From: RGIG995 sp045542115
GTDB taxonomy: Bacteria; Bacillota; Clostridia; Oscillospirales; UBA644
Assembly (NCBI GenBank): GCA_045542115.1
Contig: JAZQKK010000030.1
Location: 1-64,000 of the forward strand
DNA length: 64,000 nucleotides
Direction: 5' to 3'
A program made the translations under genes and the position numbers. This document shows positions 42,607-51,752 of this stretch, in pieces. Numbering within the stretch: position 1 is the first letter of the stretch; each line of letters begins with the position of its first letter. Below the pieces are notes generated by a model, which ran no database searches, was not told the DNA's origin, and saw nothing but the letters and a program-made list of their open reading frames with translations.

Positions 42607-44481
42607 ATGAAACCTATGCGTCTGATACCTGCCTATAAAGATTACCTTTGGGGCGGAAGGAAATTAACTGAAATTTACGGAAAATCTTCCGGACTTTCCC
42701 GTACTGCGGAAAGTTGGGAATTAAGCGTTCACCCGGACGGGCTTTCGGTGATTGCCGATGGTAAATTTGCCAGAACGACCCTTGCGGATTATATTGCAAA
42801 AGACCCTTCGGTCTTGGGAACCAATCGATCTTGTGACGAATTGCCCATTCTCGTCAAATTGATCGATGCCGCCGATGATCTGAGCATCCAAGTTCATCCC
42901 GATGACGAAAAAGCAAAGGTCTGGGAAGGACAGAACGGAAAAACCGAAATGTGGTACGTTATGGACTGCGAACCCGGTGCTAAAATCGTCTACGGGTTGA
43001 AGGATGACGTGAATCGGGAGACTTTTGCACAATCCATTCGGGACAACTCGGTTATGGATTTGCTTAATCGGGAGGACTCCGCTCCCGGTAGCGTCTTTTT
43101 TGTAGATGCGGGGACGGTCCACGCTATTGGAAAGGGCAATCTTATTGCAGAAATTCAGCAAAATTCGAACGTTACCTACCGGCTTTACGATTACGACCGA
43201 CGGGATAAGGACGGAAACCCCCGGGAACTGCATATTGAAAAAGGGGTTCTTTCCGCTTCGTTAAAGAAGTCTGTCTGCCGTGAAATTCCCGTATGCAGTG
43301 ACGGCAGCCGTCTTTTGGGGAGCTGTCCCTTCTTTCAGGTGCGGGAACGGAAGATCCGCGGAACGCAAACCCTTTTCGTTGCGGAAGAAAGTTACCTCTG
43401 TCTTTTATCCGTTGGGGGAAGCTTGACGGTCTGCGGAGAAGCCGTTGCCGCCGGAGAGACTCTCTTTTTCCCCGCAGGATCGGGCGACGTTATTGTGGAA
43501 GGAGAAGGGACCCTTCTGCAAATTACGAATCCTCCCCGCTATTTCGTGGGAATTGATTTGGGTGGAACAAACATCGCCGCTGCGGTGGTAGACGAATGCG
43601 GTATTATTTACGGAAGAAGCTCCCGGAAGACCTTGGCACCTCGTCCGTATACGGAAATTTTTGACGATATGGCCGCCTGTGTTTGGGATGCCGTATTTGC
43701 CTCGGGATTGGCACGGGATGACGTAGAATCGGTTGGAATCGGTTGCCCCGGTGCCTTGAATAAAGCCGCGGGAACGGTGGAATTTTCCAACAATCTGGAT
43801 TTTTACGACGTTCCCATTGTCTCTTATATGGAAAAAGCTCTCGGCAAAAAAGTATATATTGAAAACGACGCCAATGCTGCCGCGTGGGGTGAATTTCTCG
43901 CGGGAAGTGGTGCGGACGTTTCGGATATGATTATGATTACCCTCGGAACGGGGGTGGGAAGCGGAATTATCATCAACGGTCGTCTCTTCACCGGAGCCTG
44001 GGGAAAAGGTGCGGAATTAGGGCATATGGTCATCCGCCAGGATGGAGAGGACTGTACCTGTGGCCGCAAAGGTTGTCTTGAAGCCTATGCTTCCGCTACG
44101 GCATTGATCCGTCTGACCAAAAAGGAGATGGAATCCCATCCCGACAGCGAACTGTGGCGTATTGCCGGAAGTCTCGACGGAGTTACGGGAAAGACCGCCT
44201 TTGACGGGACTGACGAGGTCTCTCACGGGATTATTGACCGGTATACGAACGATTTGGCCGACGGAATCGTCAACATCGTCAATATCTTTCAGCCGGAAAT
44301 GATAACGCTTGGAGGCGGTGTCAGCAAGTCCGGAGAACGGATTCTTCAACCTCTGCGGAAGGCTGTGAAGAAGTATTCTTTTGCCCGCTTTGGCAAGGAA
44401 GAACCGAATATCACTTGCGCGACCCTTGGTAATGACGCCGGAATCATTGGTGCTGCACTGCTTTGGAAGAACGAAGATTGA
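42607..44481 (+). CDS. Mannose-6-phosphate isomerase fused to ROK sugar kinase
   Basis: 624 residues joining two whole enzymes in one frame. Residues 1 to about 308 are a class I mannose-6-phosphate isomerase: YLWGGRKL, metal ligands in LSIQVHPDD (His97), TEMWYV (Glu114) and DAGTVHAIGKGNLIAEIQQ (His172). With only two or three linking residues (NPPRY) a ROK kinase begins: ATP motif DLGGTN (317-322), catalytic Asp421 in ENDANAAAWGE, and the ROK zinc motif GH...CTCGRKGC (His473, Cys483, 485, 490). Together the halves could take a hexose to fructose 6-phosphate (kinase on mannose or glucose, isomerase on mannose 6-phosphate). The start ATG 42607 follows AAAGGGTGG. Follows pyk in the same transcript. 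Confidence 0.93.
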   Translation: MKPMRLIPAYKDYLWGGRKLTEIYGKSSGLSRTAESWELSVHPDGLSVIADGKFARTTLADYIAKDPSVLGTNRSCDELPILVKLIDAADDLSIQVHPDDEKAKVWEGQNGKTEMWYVMDCEPGAKIVYGLKDDVNRETFAQSIRDNSVMDLLNREDSAPGSVFFVDAGTVHAIGKGNLIAEIQQNSNVTYRLYDYDRRDKDGNPRELHIEKGVLSASLKKSVCREIPVCSDGSRLLGSCPFFQVRERKIRGTQTLFVAEESYLCLLSVGGSLTVCGEAVAAGETLFFPAGSGDVIVEGEGTLLQITNPPRYFVGIDLGGTNIAAAVVDECGIIYGRSSRKTLAPRPYTEIFDDMAACVWDAVFASGLARDDVESVGIGCPGALNKAAGTVEFSNNLDFYDVPIVSYMEKALGKKVYIENDANAAAWGEFLAGSGADVSDMIMITLGTGVGSGIIINGRLFTGAWGKGAELGHMVIRQDGEDCTCGRKGCLEAYASATALIRLTKKEMESHPDSELWRIAGSLDGVTGKTAFDGTDEVSHGIIDRYTNDLADGIVNIVNIFQPEMITLGGGVSKSGERILQPLRKAVKKYSFARFGKEEPNITCATLGNDAGIIGAALLWKNED

Positions 44482-44527
44482 TAACTATATTTAAATTTTA
44501 AACCGATTTGGTTTAATAAAATACAAA

Positions 44528-44568
44528 GAAAACGGGTCTGATCAGAGACCCGTTTTCGCTTTTTATTT
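44528..44568. terminator. Bidirectional terminator
   Basis: GAAAACGGGTCT/AGACCCGTTTTC with loop GATCAG, followed by GCTTTTTATTT; closes pyk operon and the convergent antiporter gene. Confidence 0.9.
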
Positions 44569-44600
44569 ATTTAAGAATGTCTTGCGGTTTTCTTCGAGAG

Positions 44601-45911
44601 TTATTTTCCGTGCTTTTCTTTTGCTTCGTTGAGTTTGTGATGGCGGCGATTCTTGACTTCTTCCGACATCGGTTTGATTTCACCTGCGGCTTGCAGTGCC
44701 ATTCGGGTAAACAGCGGTCCGACCAATTCATAAATCAGAACGGCAAAGAGGGTAATGTTGCGGATGATAGGACCGCTTGCTCCCAATTCCGGTGTTGCCG
44801 CGGCAATGGTACACATTCCCAACGCAACTCCCGCCTGAGGCAACAGGGTGATCCCCAAATATTTGCAGATCTGGGGTTCGCATTTTGTTGCTTTGGCACT
44901 GCCCAACGTTCCCAGATATTTTCCGGCGGAGCGGGCAATGATATAGATTATCCCGGCCAGAACTACGAATCCGTTTTTGAGAATATCCAAATTCAATTCC
45001 GCACCGCTGATAACGAAAAACAAGGCGTACAGGGGAGATGTCCACTTATCTGCCCGTTCCATCAAATCGTGGGACAAGGGACAGATGTTGCAGAAGACCG
45101 TTCCCAGCATCATACATACTAAAAGGGCGGAGAACTGAATATGTACCGGACCGACGTGAAAGTCGATCATCGAAAGGGAAACGGTAATAAACACGAAAGC
45201 AATGGTCAGATTCAAACGGTTGGTGTTGGAATTGAAGAGCTTTTCCAAACAGGTCAAAATAACTCCCATCACCGCACCCAAAATCAGTGATGCCGCAATT
45301 TCCACCAAAGGATTGACCAGGATGGAAACCAGGTCCACCGAACCGCTGGCTAAGGCTCTTGCGATTCCAAAAGAGACGGCAAATACTACAAGCCCCACTG
45401 CGTCGTCCAAGGCGACGATGGGAAGGAGTAATTTTGTCAGAGGGCCGTTTGCCTTATACTGGCGGACGACCATCAGCGTGGCGGCAGGCGCGGTAGCTGT
45501 GGCAATGGCGCCCAAAATCAAAACCGTGGGCAGCGGCAGGATTTCCGGCATCAGAAGATGTAAACCGTACAGGGCCAAATCTACAAACAAGGTTGCCACC
45601 AGAGCTTGCAGAATTCCGATAATCGTTGCCTGTTTTCCGGTCTTTTTCAGTTCCGATACCCTGAATTCACTTCCGATGGAGAAGGCAATAAAGCCAAGCG
45701 CCACCTCGGAAATCAGAGCGAACCCTTCCAGACCTTCGTGGGAGGTAAAACCGATTCCTTCCTGGTGCAGCATTCCCAAAAAGTGGGGACCGATCAGAAC
45801 ACCGGCAATCAAATATGCGGTGACCGAAGGTAATTTCAGAGGTTTGAACAGTCGGGTCATCAGAAGACCGGCCAAAAGAGCAATAGATACGGCCAAGAGA
45901 GTCGATGCCAT
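44601..45911 (-). CDS. CPA2-type monovalent cation:proton antiporter
   Basis: 436 residues, about twelve or thirteen helices. LLMTRLFKPLKLPSVTAYLIAGVLIGPHFLG and the mid-protein LGAIATATAPAATLMVVRQY with VALDDAVGLVVFAVSFG are typical of KefB/NapA-like antiporters; the DD pair is the ion site. There is no C-terminal TrkA-N domain, so it is a simple antiporter rather than a Kef channel. The start ATG at 45911 follows AAGGAAG; longer in-frame starts run through tRNA-Arg and are excluded. Probably exchanges sodium or potassium for protons. Confidence 0.87.
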   Translation of the reverse strand: MASTLLAVSIALLAGLLMTRLFKPLKLPSVTAYLIAGVLIGPHFLGMLHQEGIGFTSHEGLEGFALISEVALGFIAFSIGSEFRVSELKKTGKQATIIGILQALVATLFVDLALYGLHLLMPEILPLPTVLILGAIATATAPAATLMVVRQYKANGPLTKLLLPIVALDDAVGLVVFAVSFGIARALASGSVDLVSILVNPLVEIAASLILGAVMGVILTCLEKLFNSNTNRLNLTIAFVFITVSLSMIDFHVGPVHIQFSALLVCMMLGTVFCNICPLSHDLMERADKWTSPLYALFFVISGAELNLDILKNGFVVLAGIIYIIARSAGKYLGTLGSAKATKCEPQICKYLGITLLPQAGVALGMCTIAAATPELGASGPIIRNITLFAVLIYELVGPLFTRMALQAAGEIKPMSEEVKNRRHHKLNEAKEKHGK

Positions 45912-45953
45912 AATCGTTACTTCCTTTATGTAAAATTTTAAAGTGTTGCAGTG

Positions 45954-45983
45954 GTAAAACCTCGTCCGAAGACGAGGTTTTAC
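45954..45983 (-). terminator. Hairpin after tRNA-Arg
   Basis: GTAAAACCTCGTC/GACGAGGTTTTAC with loop CGAA. The T-run is within the stem, so some read-through into the antiporter gene is possible, which otherwise has no visible promoter. Confidence 0.6.
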
Positions 45984-45984
45984 T

Positions 45985-46061
45985 TGGCGTACCCGAAAGG
46001 ATTCGAACCTTCGACCTTCAGAGTCGGAGTCTGACACTCTATCCAGCTGAGCTACGGGTAC
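45985..46061 (-). tRNA. tRNA-Arg (CCG)
   Basis: Acceptor GTACCCG/CGGGTAC, discriminator G and encoded CCA. Anticodon stem TCAGA/TCTGA encloses CTCCGAC, anticodon CCG. D- and T-arms are intact (AAGG-TTCGAAT-CCTT core). Confidence 0.95.
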
Positions 46062-46095
46062 AAATATTCCGTTCAAAAGATTTTTTCCGCAAAAT

Positions 46096-46124
46096 AGTAT
46101 ATCACAATTTTTCCCAAAAAGCAA
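46096..46124 (-). promoter_or_regulatory. Promoter of tRNA-Arg
   Basis: Reverse strand TTGCTT (46119-46124), 17 bases, TATACT (46096-46101). Confidence 0.8.
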
Positions 46125-46252
46125 GTGTTTTTTGAGAATGTAATATTAAATTCACAAATCGGGAGAAAACACATAAAAAAAGCCGAAAAAGAGGCTCTTC
46201 TTTTTTTGCAGAGGAAATTCTTGGCGTTTTATTACTTTTTGAGGGAAAAATA

Positions 46253-46299
46253 TTGACAAAACGAGCGAAAAAATTTATCTATTTGACATTGTTTTGTCA
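46253..46299 (+). promoter_or_regulatory. Promoter and possible operator of potABCD
   Basis: TTGACA (46253-46258), 17 bases, TATCTA (46276-46281). Directly after it TGACA (46284-46288) and TGTCA (46295-46299) form an inverted repeat over the expected transcription start. The remaining 167 bases to the potA start carry no gene; a second TTGACA at 46283 has no good -10 partner. Confidence 0.55.
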
Positions 46300-46466
46300 T
46301 AGATAGATGATACTCTTATGTTGCTTACTTATAAATATAGTTGGAAGAGCGATATTACATAATAATATTCTCTTGGAAACGCAGCCAAAAGGACGAATCC
46401 GACATTCAATACTGCGGCGAAGAAAGGATTGAAAGAAGCAAAAATTCTTTTTTTGGAGTGATGAAC

Positions 46467-47984
46467 GTGAAAAAGGAAAATGTCATCATTGAACTGGTAG
46501 GAGTTTCAAAGACCTACAATGAGACCACCGCGGTAGACAACTTTAATTTTTACGTGAAAAAAGGCGAATTCGTTTCGTTTCTCGGCCCTTCCGGATGCGG
46601 TAAGACCACAACTCTGCGGATGATTGCCGGGTTTGAGCATCCCACCTCCGGGAAGATTCTGCTTAACGGGGAAGATATTTCCGAACTGCCCCCCTATGAA
46701 CGTCCGGTCAATACGGTCTTCCAGAAGTACGCGCTGTTTCCCCATTTGGACGTGTACGATAACGTGGCGTTTGGATTGAAACTGAAAAAAATCCCTTACG
46801 AAACCACCGACCGTAACGGTAATAAGGTTACCAAATATCGCAAGCTGACCAAAGCAGAGATTTCCAAAAAAGTTACCGAAGCTCTGAAAATCGTAGATTT
46901 GGAAGAGTTCGAATGGCGGGATATCACCACTTTGTCCGGCGGTCAGCAGCAACGTATCGCCATCGCCCGTGCTATCGTTAATGAGCCTCAGATTCTTCTT
47001 TTGGACGAACCTTTGGGGGCGCTGGACCTGAAAATGCGAAAAGAAATGCAACTGGAATTAAAGGAGATGCACCGAAAATTGGGCATCACCTTCATTTACG
47101 TTACCCACGACCAGGAAGAAGCGTTGACGATGTCCGACACTATCGTGGTAATGAAAGACGGTTGTATTCAGCAGATCGGAACCCCAGAAGATATCTATAA
47201 CGAACCGAAAAACGCCTTCGTTGCCGACTTTATCGGTGAAAGCAATCTGTACGAAGGAACTTATATGGGCAACCGCAAAGTGCGGTTTTTGAATCACATT
47301 TTCGATTGTGTGGACGATTTCCCCGCCAACGAAAAGGTCAACGTGGTCGTCCGTCCCGAAGACGTGAAATTTGCAGAACCCGGCCAAGGGATGATTGACG
47401 GAATTCTCACCGAGAAGGTCTTTAAAGGGATCCATTACGAATATACGATGATGGTCGGCCGCAACGAGGTGACCATTCAGTCCACCAAAAATATGGAGAC
47501 CCAGATTCCCGTGGGAGTCAACGTTGCCCCCGACTTGATTCACATTATGAAAAAAGACCTGTTGTCCAACGTTTACGACGATGCGTACATTGACAACGAC
47601 AACCGGGTCATTATTGCCGGCGGAGCCTTTGATTGCGACGTAACGCAACTGATTCCCGGTTCAAAATTGGACGAAGAAGGGTACGTCATTGCCCCCGATG
47701 GAAAAAAATACGATTTCAAAGACGCGGACGTATTTGCCGACGTGGCTTTCCCAGATATTGAGATTATCGACAACGAAGACGGCGGCGTGGTCTGCGGTAA
47801 GATCGTTTCGATGATTTATCTCGGCAATCACTACCAGGTCATTATCCGTACCGAAGACGATGAAGATTTCGTGGTTGACACTGAATATACCTGGAACGAA
47901 GACGACCGGGTCTCGGTTCGGATTCCGGCGGAAAAGATTCGTCTGAAACTCCGTGGGGAGGCGTCGAAATATGTCAAGAATTAA
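46467..47984 (+). CDS. potA: Spermidine/putrescine ABC ATPase, long form
   Basis: 505 residues, about 130 more than typical PotA. The ATPase part is standard: GPSGCGKTT, LSGGQQQRIAIARA, LLDEPLGALD, THDQEEALTMSD. After residue 270 comes a TOBE-type segment (VNVVVRPEDVKFAEPG), an extra acidic insert (about 375-440), then a second TOBE-like end (VCGKIVSMIYLGNHYQVIIRTEDD...VSVRIPAEKIRLKL). It powers polyamine import. I choose GTG 46467, eight bases after GGAG; ATG 46461 is only two bases from it. Overlaps potB by 14 bases. Confidence 0.9.
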   Translation: MKKENVIIELVGVSKTYNETTAVDNFNFYVKKGEFVSFLGPSGCGKTTTLRMIAGFEHPTSGKILLNGEDISELPPYERPVNTVFQKYALFPHLDVYDNVAFGLKLKKIPYETTDRNGNKVTKYRKLTKAEISKKVTEALKIVDLEEFEWRDITTLSGGQQQRIAIARAIVNEPQILLLDEPLGALDLKMRKEMQLELKEMHRKLGITFIYVTHDQEEALTMSDTIVVMKDGCIQQIGTPEDIYNEPKNAFVADFIGESNLYEGTYMGNRKVRFLNHIFDCVDDFPANEKVNVVVRPEDVKFAEPGQGMIDGILTEKVFKGIHYEYTMMVGRNEVTIQSTKNMETQIPVGVNVAPDLIHIMKKDLLSNVYDDAYIDNDNRVIIAGGAFDCDVTQLIPGSKLDEEGYVIAPDGKKYDFKDADVFADVAFPDIEIIDNEDGGVVCGKIVSMIYLGNHYQVIIRTEDDEDFVVDTEYTWNEDDRVSVRIPAEKIRLKLRGEASKYVKN

Positions 47985-48768
47985 ATTTACTCGGAAATGG
48001 CTTGCTTTTCCTTACGCGGTGTTTATGGTTCTGTTCGTGGTCATTCCTTTGGTTTTGATTCTCGGCTATGCTTTCACCGACGCGGAAGGGAATTTTACCT
48101 TTAACAATCTGGTCTCTCTCTTTGGGAGCGCCTCGAACATCAATACCATCCTCGTTTCCTTTATCATCGGGGCGGCAAATACCGTGATATGTCTCGTCAT
48201 TGGATATCCCGTGGCCTATTTTCTTGCCCACCGGGATTTGAAGATGCCCGGGGTAATGATGCTTCTGTTCGTAATGCCGATGTGGATCAACTTCGTTCTC
48301 CGCACCGCTGCTACCCGGGATCTGTTGTATTGGCTTGGGTTGAACGGGGGAGAGCATCCCTATCTTTGCACGATGATCGGTATGGTCTACAACTATCTGC
48401 CCTTTGTCATTCTTCCTCTGTATACCACGATGACGAAGTTGGATTACAGCCAGATTGAGGCTTCTTCTGATTTGGGCGCCCGTCCTTTGCAAACCTTCGT
48501 GAAGGTCATCCTTCCGATGTCTGCTCCCGGTATCGTTTCGGCGGCGACGATGGTGTTTATGCCCACGATGTCGTCGTACGTTATCAGCGACGTAATGGGA
48601 GAACGGAAATTATCTCTGATTGGAAACAGTATCCAATTGTATTTTGACCAAGGCTTGTGGCATATGGGCAGTATTGTTGCAATGGTAATGCTGCTTCTTA
48701 TTGCCGTGGGTATGTTCGCAACGAAGAACGTACAGAAAGAAGACGACGTCAGAGGTACGATGCTATGA
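47971..48768 (+). CDS. potB: Spermidine/putrescine ABC permease PotB
   Basis: 265 residues with six helices. The inner-membrane permease motif is EASSDLGARPLQTFVKVILPMSAPGI, which docks on the ATPase. Start ATG 47971 follows GGGGAGG inside potA. It overlaps potC by four bases (ATGA). Confidence 0.92.
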   Translation: MSRIKFTRKWLAFPYAVFMVLFVVIPLVLILGYAFTDAEGNFTFNNLVSLFGSASNINTILVSFIIGAANTVICLVIGYPVAYFLAHRDLKMPGVMMLLFVMPMWINFVLRTAATRDLLYWLGLNGGEHPYLCTMIGMVYNYLPFVILPLYTTMTKLDYSQIEASSDLGARPLQTFVKVILPMSAPGIVSAATMVFMPTMSSYVISDVMGERKLSLIGNSIQLYFDQGLWHMGSIVAMVMLLLIAVGMFATKNVQKEDDVRGTML

Positions 48769-49562
48769 AGAAATCCACCCGTATCCTGGCCCGTCTTTAC
48801 GTCGGCATAATGCTCGTTCTGATGTATGCTCCTATTTTGGTCCTGATGATTTTTTCCTTTACCGAAGCCAAAGTTATCGGCTCTTGGACGGGATTTTCCT
48901 TGGATTTGTATCCGGATCTGTTCAAGAATAAGGAAATCGTCACCGCCGTGGTCAACACGGTGATCGTTGCCCTTTCTTCCGCCGCGGTGTCCACCCTTTT
49001 GGGGACTGCCGGTGCCATTGGAATCCATTATAGCGGAAAGAAAATGAAATCCGCCTTGGAAGGGGTGTCTCAGATTCCCATTATGAATGCGGAAATCGTT
49101 ACGGCCCTTTCATTGACCGTTCTTTTCGTTTATTTCGGCGTACAGTTTGATTTTATCACCCTGCTGATTGGTCACGTGGTTTTGACGTTGCCCTTTGTGG
49201 TGCTGAGCATCAATCCCAAATTGCAGCAGATGGACCCCAATATTTACGAAGCCGCCCTGGACCTCGGCTCCAAGCCGTCTCAGGCTCTTCGCAAGATTGT
49301 TCTTCCCGAAATTATGCCGGGTATTTTCAGCGGGTTTTTGTTGTCCATAACCTTGTCTTTGGACGATTATATCATTACCGCCTTTACCCGGGATACGTCC
49401 TTTACCACTCTGTCCACCTACGTGTACGGTGTAACCAGTAAAAAGGGAACGTTGCCCCCCACGTTGCGGGCATTGACTACCCTGATTTTCGTGTTTGCCC
49501 TGGTCTTTCTTGTGATTACCAACCTGCGGAACAGAAAGGGAAAGGAGCGCGGTAAACGATGA
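48765..49562 (+). CDS. potC: Spermidine/putrescine ABC permease PotC
   Basis: 265 residues, six helices. YMLVLMYAPILVLMIFSFTEAK-like N-terminus and EAALDLGSKPSQALRKIVLPEIMPGIFSGFLLSITLSLDDYIITAF, the EAA loop followed by the typical PotC helix. Forms the channel with PotB. Overlaps both neighbours by four bases, so the four pot genes are translationally coupled. Confidence 0.92.
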   Translation: MKKSTRILARLYVGIMLVLMYAPILVLMIFSFTEAKVIGSWTGFSLDLYPDLFKNKEIVTAVVNTVIVALSSAAVSTLLGTAGAIGIHYSGKKMKSALEGVSQIPIMNAEIVTALSLTVLFVYFGVQFDFITLLIGHVVLTLPFVVLSINPKLQQMDPNIYEAALDLGSKPSQALRKIVLPEIMPGIFSGFLLSITLSLDDYIITAFTRDTSFTTLSTYVYGVTSKKGTLPPTLRALTTLIFVFALVFLVITNLRNRKGKERGKR

Positions 49563-51028
49563 AAAAAATACTGTCTCTCGTCCTGTTTTCAGCGGTTTTC
49601 TTTTCGTTGTTTTCCGCAACGGGAATTTCCCTTAACGGGGCAGAAGTGACCCTTCGGGTCTATAATTGGCAGGATTATATCGACGACGGCACCGATGAAA
49701 ACGGCACGAAAGTCGTCCCTTCCGTGATGGAAGATTGGGCCAACGACTATTACGCTCGCACCGGTGTCAAGGTGAACGTGCAATACGACACCTTTGAGAC
49801 CAACGAGACGATGTTGAACACCTTGAAGACCGGAAAGTCCCAGTACGATTTGGTCTGTCCTTCCGATTATGTGATTCAAAAAATGATTGCCGCCACCGAA
49901 AACGGGACCGATGACAATATCGCATTGGAAAAATTTGATTATTCCAAGCTGGAAAACTACAATAAATACGCTTCTCCCTACATTAAACAAGTCTTTGAAG
50001 AAAATAATTTCGATGCCTATTCCGTAGGCTATATGTGGGGAACGGTTGGGATTATTTACAATCCCGAAGCGGTGGCCGAGCAAGATACTAAATCCTGGGA
50101 AATTCTTTGGAATACCGATTACAAAAACCGCATCACCATCAAGGATTCCGTTCGGGATGCCTATATCCCTGCGGTGGTTTCCGCTTATCGGGAAGAAATT
50201 GCTTCGTGGAATCAACGGTTGGAGAACGGAAGCGTGACGTTACAGGAATACCGCACCGCTTTGGACCAGCTGATGAACCGTACCGACGACAAGACCATCG
50301 CCGCCGCCGGTGCCGCGTTGAAGTCGATGAAGGGCAATATCTACGGTCTGGAAGTGGATAGCGGAAAAAGCGATATTGTTTCCGGAAAGATTGACATCAA
50401 TCAAGCCTGGTCGGGAGACGCGGTTTATTCGATGGACCTTGCGGAGGAAGAAGACGGCGTTCTTCTCAACTTCTCCGTTCCCGAAGACGGTGGCTCGGTC
50501 TGGTTTGACGGCTGGGTTATGCCTAAGGGCGCCAATACCGAATTGGCTCACGACTTCGTCAATTATCTCTGCCAGCCTTCCGTGGCCGCCCGGAATATGG
50601 AATTTATCGGGTATACCAGCGTTATTGCCGGAGACGAAATCTTTGACCTGGTACAGGACTGGTACGGAGACGACGAAGGTGAATATACCGTTGATTTGAC
50701 CTACTATTTTGAAGGAACCATCTCCGAGGAGAACTACACAGAAGACGGCAAGGTCCTGATTCAAACCGCCGAAATCGGCCGCCAATTTTCTGCCCAATAC
50801 CCTGAAAAAGAAGTGGTAGACCGCTGTTTTATTATGCGGGATTTCGGGGACCGGAACGACGCCGTTCTCACGATGTGGTCCCAATTCAAAGCCAACGATA
50901 TTTCGGTAGGCCTTTTGGTGATGTTCATCGTAATTCTTGTGGGTGGGTGCTTGGTTCTTTTGTGGTTCACAAAACCCAAACGGGACTCCGCCCGCCGCCA
51001 CAAAGAATGGTTAGCAAAACAGAAATAA
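49559..51028 (+). CDS. potD: Polyamine-binding PotD with C-terminal membrane anchor
   Basis: 489 residues, longer than typical PotD (about 350). A cleavable-type signal peptide (no lipobox Cys) is followed by LRVYNWQDYIDDG, the standard PotD opening, and WSGDAVYSMDLAEEE...VWFDGWVMPKGA in the second lobe. A stretch near 375-430 carries an extra acidic segment. Residues 450-470 (VGLLVMFIVILVGGCLVLLWF) form a membrane helix followed by a basic tail, so the receptor appears to be tethered by its C-terminus in place of a lipid. Binds spermidine or putrescine outside the cell. Confidence 0.88.
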   Translation: MKKILSLVLFSAVFFSLFSATGISLNGAEVTLRVYNWQDYIDDGTDENGTKVVPSVMEDWANDYYARTGVKVNVQYDTFETNETMLNTLKTGKSQYDLVCPSDYVIQKMIAATENGTDDNIALEKFDYSKLENYNKYASPYIKQVFEENNFDAYSVGYMWGTVGIIYNPEAVAEQDTKSWEILWNTDYKNRITIKDSVRDAYIPAVVSAYREEIASWNQRLENGSVTLQEYRTALDQLMNRTDDKTIAAAGAALKSMKGNIYGLEVDSGKSDIVSGKIDINQAWSGDAVYSMDLAEEEDGVLLNFSVPEDGGSVWFDGWVMPKGANTELAHDFVNYLCQPSVAARNMEFIGYTSVIAGDEIFDLVQDWYGDDEGEYTVDLTYYFEGTISEENYTEDGKVLIQTAEIGRQFSAQYPEKEVVDRCFIMRDFGDRNDAVLTMWSQFKANDISVGLLVMFIVILVGGCLVLLWFTKPKRDSARRHKEWLAKQK

Positions 51029-51038
51029 AAAACAAGAG

Positions 51039-51060
51039 GGAGACCGTGAAAACGGTCTCC
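51039..51060. terminator. Terminator between potD and the HAD gene
   Basis: GGAGACCGT/ACGGTCTCC with loop GAAAA. T-rich text follows on both strands (AATTTCGCTTTTC and CTCTTGTTTTTT), so it may serve both. Confidence 0.75.
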
Positions 51061-51080
51061 TTAATTTCGCTTTTCTTTGT

Positions 51081-51752
51081 TTACGTTCTTTTTTCGGGAA
51101 AAGAAAGTAAAACGTCCCTTATTCTCGCCGGTGAATCTGCCAAATATTCCGGTTTTGCGGCGGTCAGTTCTTCCACGCTCCCATAACCGTAGGTGACGGC
51201 TATGGCGTCAAGGCCGAAGGCGTGGGCTCCGTGGACGTCGAATTTCCGGTCTCCCACCATAATTGCGGTGGAAGGGTCGGTAACCTTTGCCTGTTGGAGG
51301 ACGTATTTGAGAACGTCTTCTTTTTTTGCTCTCGATTCGTCCATCGCCGCTCCGCCCACGAAATCAAAGTATTCCAAAAGACCGAAATGCCTTAGAATAG
51401 TAAGAACGAATTCTTCCGGCTTGGAGGACGCGACAAGCAAGGTTTTCCCGGCCTGTTTTAGGGTTTTTAACAGTTCGGGAATCCCGGGATATACTTCGTT
51501 TTCAAACATTCCTTTGGCCCGGAAATACTCCCGATAAACCTCGACTGCATCAATGGATTTTTCCTTGGAAAAACCGTAATATTTTTGAAAAGAATCTACC
51601 AACGGCGGTCCGATAAAGGGGTATAATTCCGTCCGGTCGGAAACGGTGATTCCGTATCGGTTCAAAGCGTATTCTACCGATTTTGTAATGCCGACTCCCG
51701 GGTCGGTCAACGTCCCGTCCAGGTCAAATAAAATCGTATCGTACCGCTTCAT
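51081..51752 (-). CDS. HAD hydrolase, phosphoglycolate phosphatase-like
   Basis: 223 residues. FDLDGTLTDP supplies the nucleophilic and acid Asp; VASSKP is motif II; Lys in RAKKEDVLKYVL motif III; VGDRKFDVHGAHAFGLDAIAVTYGYG motif IV. This HAD-IA (PGP/pyrophosphatase) subgroup removes phosphate from small metabolites. Starts exactly after the prfA stop (TAAATG) with no gap and shares its transcript. Confidence 0.85.
   Translation of the reverse strand: MKRYDTILFDLDGTLTDPGVGITKSVEYALNRYGITVSDRTELYPFIGPPLVDSFQKYYGFSKEKSIDAVEVYREYFRAKGMFENEVYPGIPELLKTLKQAGKTLLVASSKPEEFVLTILRHFGLLEYFDFVGGAAMDESRAKKEDVLKYVLQQAKVTDPSTAIMVGDRKFDVHGAHAFGLDAIAVTYGYGSVEELTAAKPEYLADSPARIRDVLLSFPEKRT

Noticed and set aside
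45202..45933. Forward frame opposite the antiporter
   Set aside because: Rich in Thr, Ser and Arg as expected from an antisense reading of membrane helices.
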